Origin: an uncultured Deinococcales bacterium
GTDB lineage: Bacteria > Deinococcota > Deinococci > Deinococcales > Trueperaceae
Direction of reading: 5' to 3'
Assembly: GCA_937934635.1 (NCBI GenBank)
Contig: CALGZD010000288.1
Coordinates: forward strand, 1 to 7,539
DNA length: 7,539 nucleotides
Shown: piece after piece, positions 5,196-7,539 of the stretch
Layout of the letters: every line of letters starts with the position of its first letter
Numbering within the stretch: position 1 is the first letter of the stretch
Translations under genes and position numbers: made by a program
The notes under the pieces: generated by a model
The model's database searches: none
Told to the model about the DNA's origin: nothing
What the model saw: only the letters and a program-made list of their open reading frames with translations

Positions 5196-6737
5196 ATGAG
5201 TGAACTAGGCATATTTCTTATTATCATCGCAATTTCGGGCTTTTACAGTAGTCGCCAGTGGGCTAAGCTAGCCCCTTGGTATAACGAACTCCCTCTTAAA
5301 ACAATTGTTGCAACGTTGCTTGCAAGCTTTGTGGCTTATCTGTTTTGGAGTAATCAACAGCCAACACAAGCACTTCAGCTTGTGAGTCTTATTTTTGGCA
5401 TTATTTATATTTTTGGACCTTTTTTAGTTACGCTAATTGCTCGACGTAGGCAATATGTGCCTGCTAAGCAACTTGCTAATGCACTGTACTGGACATCAGA
5501 TGGTCGTATGGCTATTAAGCGACTGATTGCTCAAGTGGCTTTGCAAAAATCAGATGCAGCCGAAGCTTTAGCACTATCTGAAGATTTACAAGACAATACC
5601 CTGATTCGTTTGCAAGCGTACGCTTTAGAACAAAAGTGGCACGATGTTTTGCACATGCCTGTTCCTGAAAGTGGTGACAATGCTTTTTTAGCCATGTCTG
5701 CACGTGTTAAAGCATTTCTCGAACTTGGTGAATCAGAATCTGCCGAGCTTGAATTTAGCCGAATGCAAAAACGCTTTGAAAAGCAGCAAGGACCAATTGC
5801 CTTTAGAAGCATAACTTTAAGTGAGGCACGTTTGATTGCTGAGCGCGGTGACTTTAACAAAACACGTGAGCTTTTATCGCAGCCTTTGCCACATGTTCAC
5901 CCCTTTCAAACCTTAGAAATCCTAGCGAATGCTGCTGAAAATGGTGGTCAGCGTGAAGTTGCAGCACAACTCTATTCTCAGGCTTATATCTATGCACCTG
6001 AAGGTTTACGAGAAAACTTTGCTAATAAGCTACGTTTATTTGGCGCTGCTATCCCAACTATTCCTAAACCAAAAAGAAAGATTGGAACCTATGGTCTTGC
6101 TGGCTTTATTGTCTTGTGTTGGATTACCCAACTTTTTATTGATAGTCAGCTAGGACAAAATGTGTCTTTTGCTATAGCAGCCTTTTTCCTGAATTATCCA
6201 CAAATACCAGAGAGTGAAGCCTACTGGCGCTATTTGTCTTACGGATTATTGCACGGTGGTTGGTTGCACTTTGGTATGAACACCTATGTATTGTTTGATA
6301 TAGGTAGGTTGTACGAAAGTCGTAGGCACTGGGGAAATCTCTTAGCCTCTTTTGTCATGGGTACGATTTTTGGCGCTTACATCACTTCTATCTTGCAAGC
6401 TTCTGATCAACTAACCCTTGTTGGTGCTTCAGGTGGTGTATTAGGTGTAGGTGGTGCGTTGTTAGCAGATGCGTGGCTTGACCCACAGCGACGTGATACT
6501 CGTCTTATGAATTCTTTGCTTCAGTGGATAGCGATGATTGTCATTTTTTCACTAGCCATTCCAAATGTGTCGCTTTGGGGGCATGTCGGTGGAGTTATTG
6601 GTGGCTTGCTCTGGGGTTTCATTCGTCAAGGTTTACCAAGAGACAGGTCAGTTGATAAGTTTGCAGGTTACACCAGTATAGGTTTGATTGCCGCAGCGGT
6701 GGCGATGGCCTTTCGCTGGTTTACTCAGTACAATTGA
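5196..6737 (+). CDS. Rhomboid intramembrane serine protease with long helical-repeat N-terminal region
   Basis: The C-terminal half (about residues 297-505) is a rhomboid protease. It has HGGWLHFGMN (353-362), which matches the H-x4-H-x3-N pattern of GlpG with H358 and N362 as oxyanion-hole residues. The catalytic serine is S412 in GASGGVLG (410-417), and its histidine partner is H463 in LWGHVGG. All catalytic elements are intact, so it should cleave transmembrane substrates in the inner membrane. The N-terminal part is unusual: three hydrophobic segments (about 3-17, 35-51, 61-81), then about 200 residues of soluble helix pairs (90-285) with TPR-like spacing and alanine/leucine periodicity (for example GQREVAAQLYSQAYIYAPE at 251-269). 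That region probably binds a partner or substrate at the membrane. The protein is 513 aa, about twice a minimal rhomboid. The gene is convergent with the ZIP gene, whose stop is 6 bp away. ATG 5196 has no clear ribosome-binding site. Confidence 0.93.
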   Translation: MSELGIFLIIIAISGFYSSRQWAKLAPWYNELPLKTIVATLLASFVAYLFWSNQQPTQALQLVSLIFGIIYIFGPFLVTLIARRRQYVPAKQLANALYWTSDGRMAIKRLIAQVALQKSDAAEALALSEDLQDNTLIRLQAYALEQKWHDVLHMPVPESGDNAFLAMSARVKAFLELGESESAELEFSRMQKRFEKQQGPIAFRSITLSEARLIAERGDFNKTRELLSQPLPHVHPFQTLEILANAAENGGQREVAAQLYSQAYIYAPEGLRENFANKLRLFGAAIPTIPKPKRKIGTYGLAGFIVLCWITQLFIDSQLGQNVSFAIAAFFLNYPQIPESEAYWRYLSYGLLHGGWLHFGMNTYVLFDIGRLYESRRHWGNLLASFVMGTIFGAYITSILQASDQLTLVGASGGVLGVGGALLADAWLDPQRRDTRLMNSLLQWIAMIVIFSLAIPNVSLWGHVGGVIGGLLWGFIRQGLPRDRSVDKFAGYTSIGLIAAAVAMAFRWFTQYN

Positions 6738-6743
6738 GTTTTG

Positions 6744-7475
6744 TTAGCCAATTAAAGCTTGAAAAATTGTCATAGCAGCAACTGCAAGTGTAAAGACTGT
6801 AGCTACCTGAGGTGCAGGTGCGTCTTCTAGCGCTTCGGGTAAAATTTCTGAAATGGCCATCCAGATCATTGCGCCTGCTGCTAGCCCTAAGCCTAAAGGT
6901 AAAATAGGTTGAAAGACTGAAACAAATAAAAAGGCAGGAACAGCAATAAGAGGTTGTGGCAAGCTGGAAAAAATGCTCCACAACGCAGCCCGCCAAACAG
7001 GAACACCTTGGGGTACGAGCACTGCACTGATAGCAATCCCTTCAGGAATGTTGTGAATAGCTATGGCGAGTGTAATAAATAACCCAAAAGCAAAGCCGTC
7101 ACCATAAGACACACCTACGCCGATGCCTTCAGCAAAAGAGTGCAAGGTCATGACGCCAACAATCATCAGGGCTTTCATGGCACCTGCACCTTCTAAATCA
7201 CCTACATGAACATCTTCTCGACTACTCAAAATACGTTCACCAATGAGGATAAGCAGAAGACCCAGAATAACGCCTATGACTGTACGCCAAAGGTTGTATT
7301 GTAAACCTTCATGGATAAGTTGATAGCTAGCAGTGACCATCAGACCTGCAGCGATTGCATTGGCTAGGGCGAGGTTTCGTTTAGAAACATTTTTTAAAAA
7401 TAAAAAGGGTAATGCACCTAAACCAGTTGCTAATGCAGTAAGTAGAGCATAGAAGAATACCTGCCATACAGTCAT
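6744..7475 (-). CDS. ZIP-family divalent metal transporter, likely zinc
   Basis: ZIP proteins carry zinc and other divalent metals into the cytoplasm. This 243-aa protein has the usual eight hydrophobic segments and the two signature metal-site helices: LHSFAEGIGVGVSYG (residues 111-125; H112, E116) and IHNIPEGIAIS (140-150; H141, N142, E145). A further H55-E56 lies in an earlier helix. The first signature reads HSFAEG rather than the common HNxPEG, so N and P are replaced by S and A. The loop before it is short (REDVHVGDLEGAGA, 86-99) and not histidine-rich. ATG 7475 is supported by a complete promoter whose -10 ends 6 nt upstream, implying a leaderless mRNA. A Zur-like palindrome lies just beyond, which fits zinc-responsive control. 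Import of zinc is inferred from family and context; iron or manganese are possible. Confidence 0.94.
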   Translation of the reverse strand: MTVWQVFFYALLTALATGLGALPFLFLKNVSKRNLALANAIAAGLMVTASYQLIHEGLQYNLWRTVIGVILGLLLILIGERILSSREDVHVGDLEGAGAMKALMIVGVMTLHSFAEGIGVGVSYGDGFAFGLFITLAIAIHNIPEGIAISAVLVPQGVPVWRAALWSIFSSLPQPLIAVPAFLFVSVFQPILPLGLGLAAGAMIWMAISEILPEALEDAPAPQVATVFTLAVAAMTIFQALIG

Positions 7476-7481
7476 ATATGA

Positions 7482-7510
7482 ATGCTATCACTCAAGGCAT
7501 AGAGCGTCAA
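7482..7510 (-). promoter_or_regulatory. Sigma-70-type promoter of the ZIP gene, leaderless geometry
   Basis: On the minus strand, TTGACG (-35, at 7505-7510, 5 of 6 to TTGACA) is separated by exactly 17 bp from TAGCAT (-10, at 7482-7487, 4 of 6 to TATAAT). Six nt then precede the ATG at 7475. This is the most complete promoter in the window. The start of transcription should fall at or beside the A of the start codon, and no Shine-Dalgarno is present. Confidence 0.6.
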
Positions 7511-7516
7511 GATATT

Positions 7517-7531
7517 TCGGAATGATTCCGA
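7517..7531. promoter_or_regulatory. 7-1-7 inverted repeat, candidate Zur/Fur-family operator
   Basis: TCGGAATGATTCCGA is a perfect 7-1-7 inverted repeat. It matches the Bacillus Zur box TCGTAATnATTACGA (recalled from literature knowledge) at 12 of 14 defined positions, with the two differences symmetric. It sits 6 bp upstream of the ZIP -35 box, centred near -48. A Fur-family regulator, most likely Zur, is a reasonable candidate given the metal-transport gene. It could also serve a divergent gene beyond the window edge. Confidence 0.45.
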
Positions 7532-7539
7532 TAAATGAA

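Noticed and set aside
1..7539. A defence, mobile or biosynthetic system spanning several genes
   Set aside because: The genes are unrelated conserved families in alternating orientations, with no integrase, transposase, toxin-antitoxin pair or nuclease module visible.

Overview
The window is bacterial chromosomal DNA with moderately low GC (about 40% by eye). It is densely packed with eight confidently coding genes on both strands. No rRNA, tRNA, CRISPR array, transposase or phage gene is visible, and the genes are mostly housekeeping or widespread conserved families. The lineage cannot be fixed. Several start codons sit 6-8 nt downstream of a -10-like hexamer with no Shine-Dalgarno (SD) sequence, which suggests frequent leaderless transcription, as in Deinococcota and Actinobacteria. 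The MiaA wording (NPRRVIRALE) mildly recalls Deinococcota from memory. The C-run/G-run hairpin repeats at 2323-2456 resemble a type I associate with cyanobacteria and some other phyla. These hints conflict, so the assignment is weak.

Layout, left to right: a GT4 glycosyltransferase of the SQD2/SqdX/MgtA type (20-1207, +); miaA, tRNA dimethylallyltransferase (1229-2131, -), convergent with it; a 360-bp gap with two kinds of repeat, a six-copy 15-bp tandem array (2206-2293) and a three-hairpin element (2323-2456); a DUF899 thioredoxin-like protein (2492-3073, -); a divergent DUF1456/YehS protein (3271-3756, +); a convergent DUF3291 protein (3763-4215, -); plsY, glycerol-3-phosphate acyltransferase (4234-4842, -); a 353-bp divergent intergenic region; a 513-aa rhomboid protease with a long helical N-terminal extension (5196-6737, +); and a ZIP-family metal transporter (6744-7475, -).

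The genes do not form one pathway. PlsY and the GT4 enzyme could both serve membrane lipid synthesis (phosphatidic acid and glycolipid), but they are 3 kb apart and not co-transcribed. Genes are mostly single transcription units in alternating orientation, with convergent gaps of 21, 6 and 6 bp. Even the same-strand plsY-DUF3291 pair has a good -10 hexamer in its 18-bp gap.

The most informative regulatory signal is at the right edge. The ZIP gene has a -35/-10 promoter (TTGACG, 17 bp, TAGCAT) placed for a leaderless mRNA. Immediately upstream is a perfect 7-1-7 inverted repeat, TCGGAATGATTCCGA, which from memory is close to the Bacillus Zur box. I see no convincing evidence of an undescribed defence or mobile system. 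The interesting material is regulatory and repeat structure plus the rhomboid fusion.
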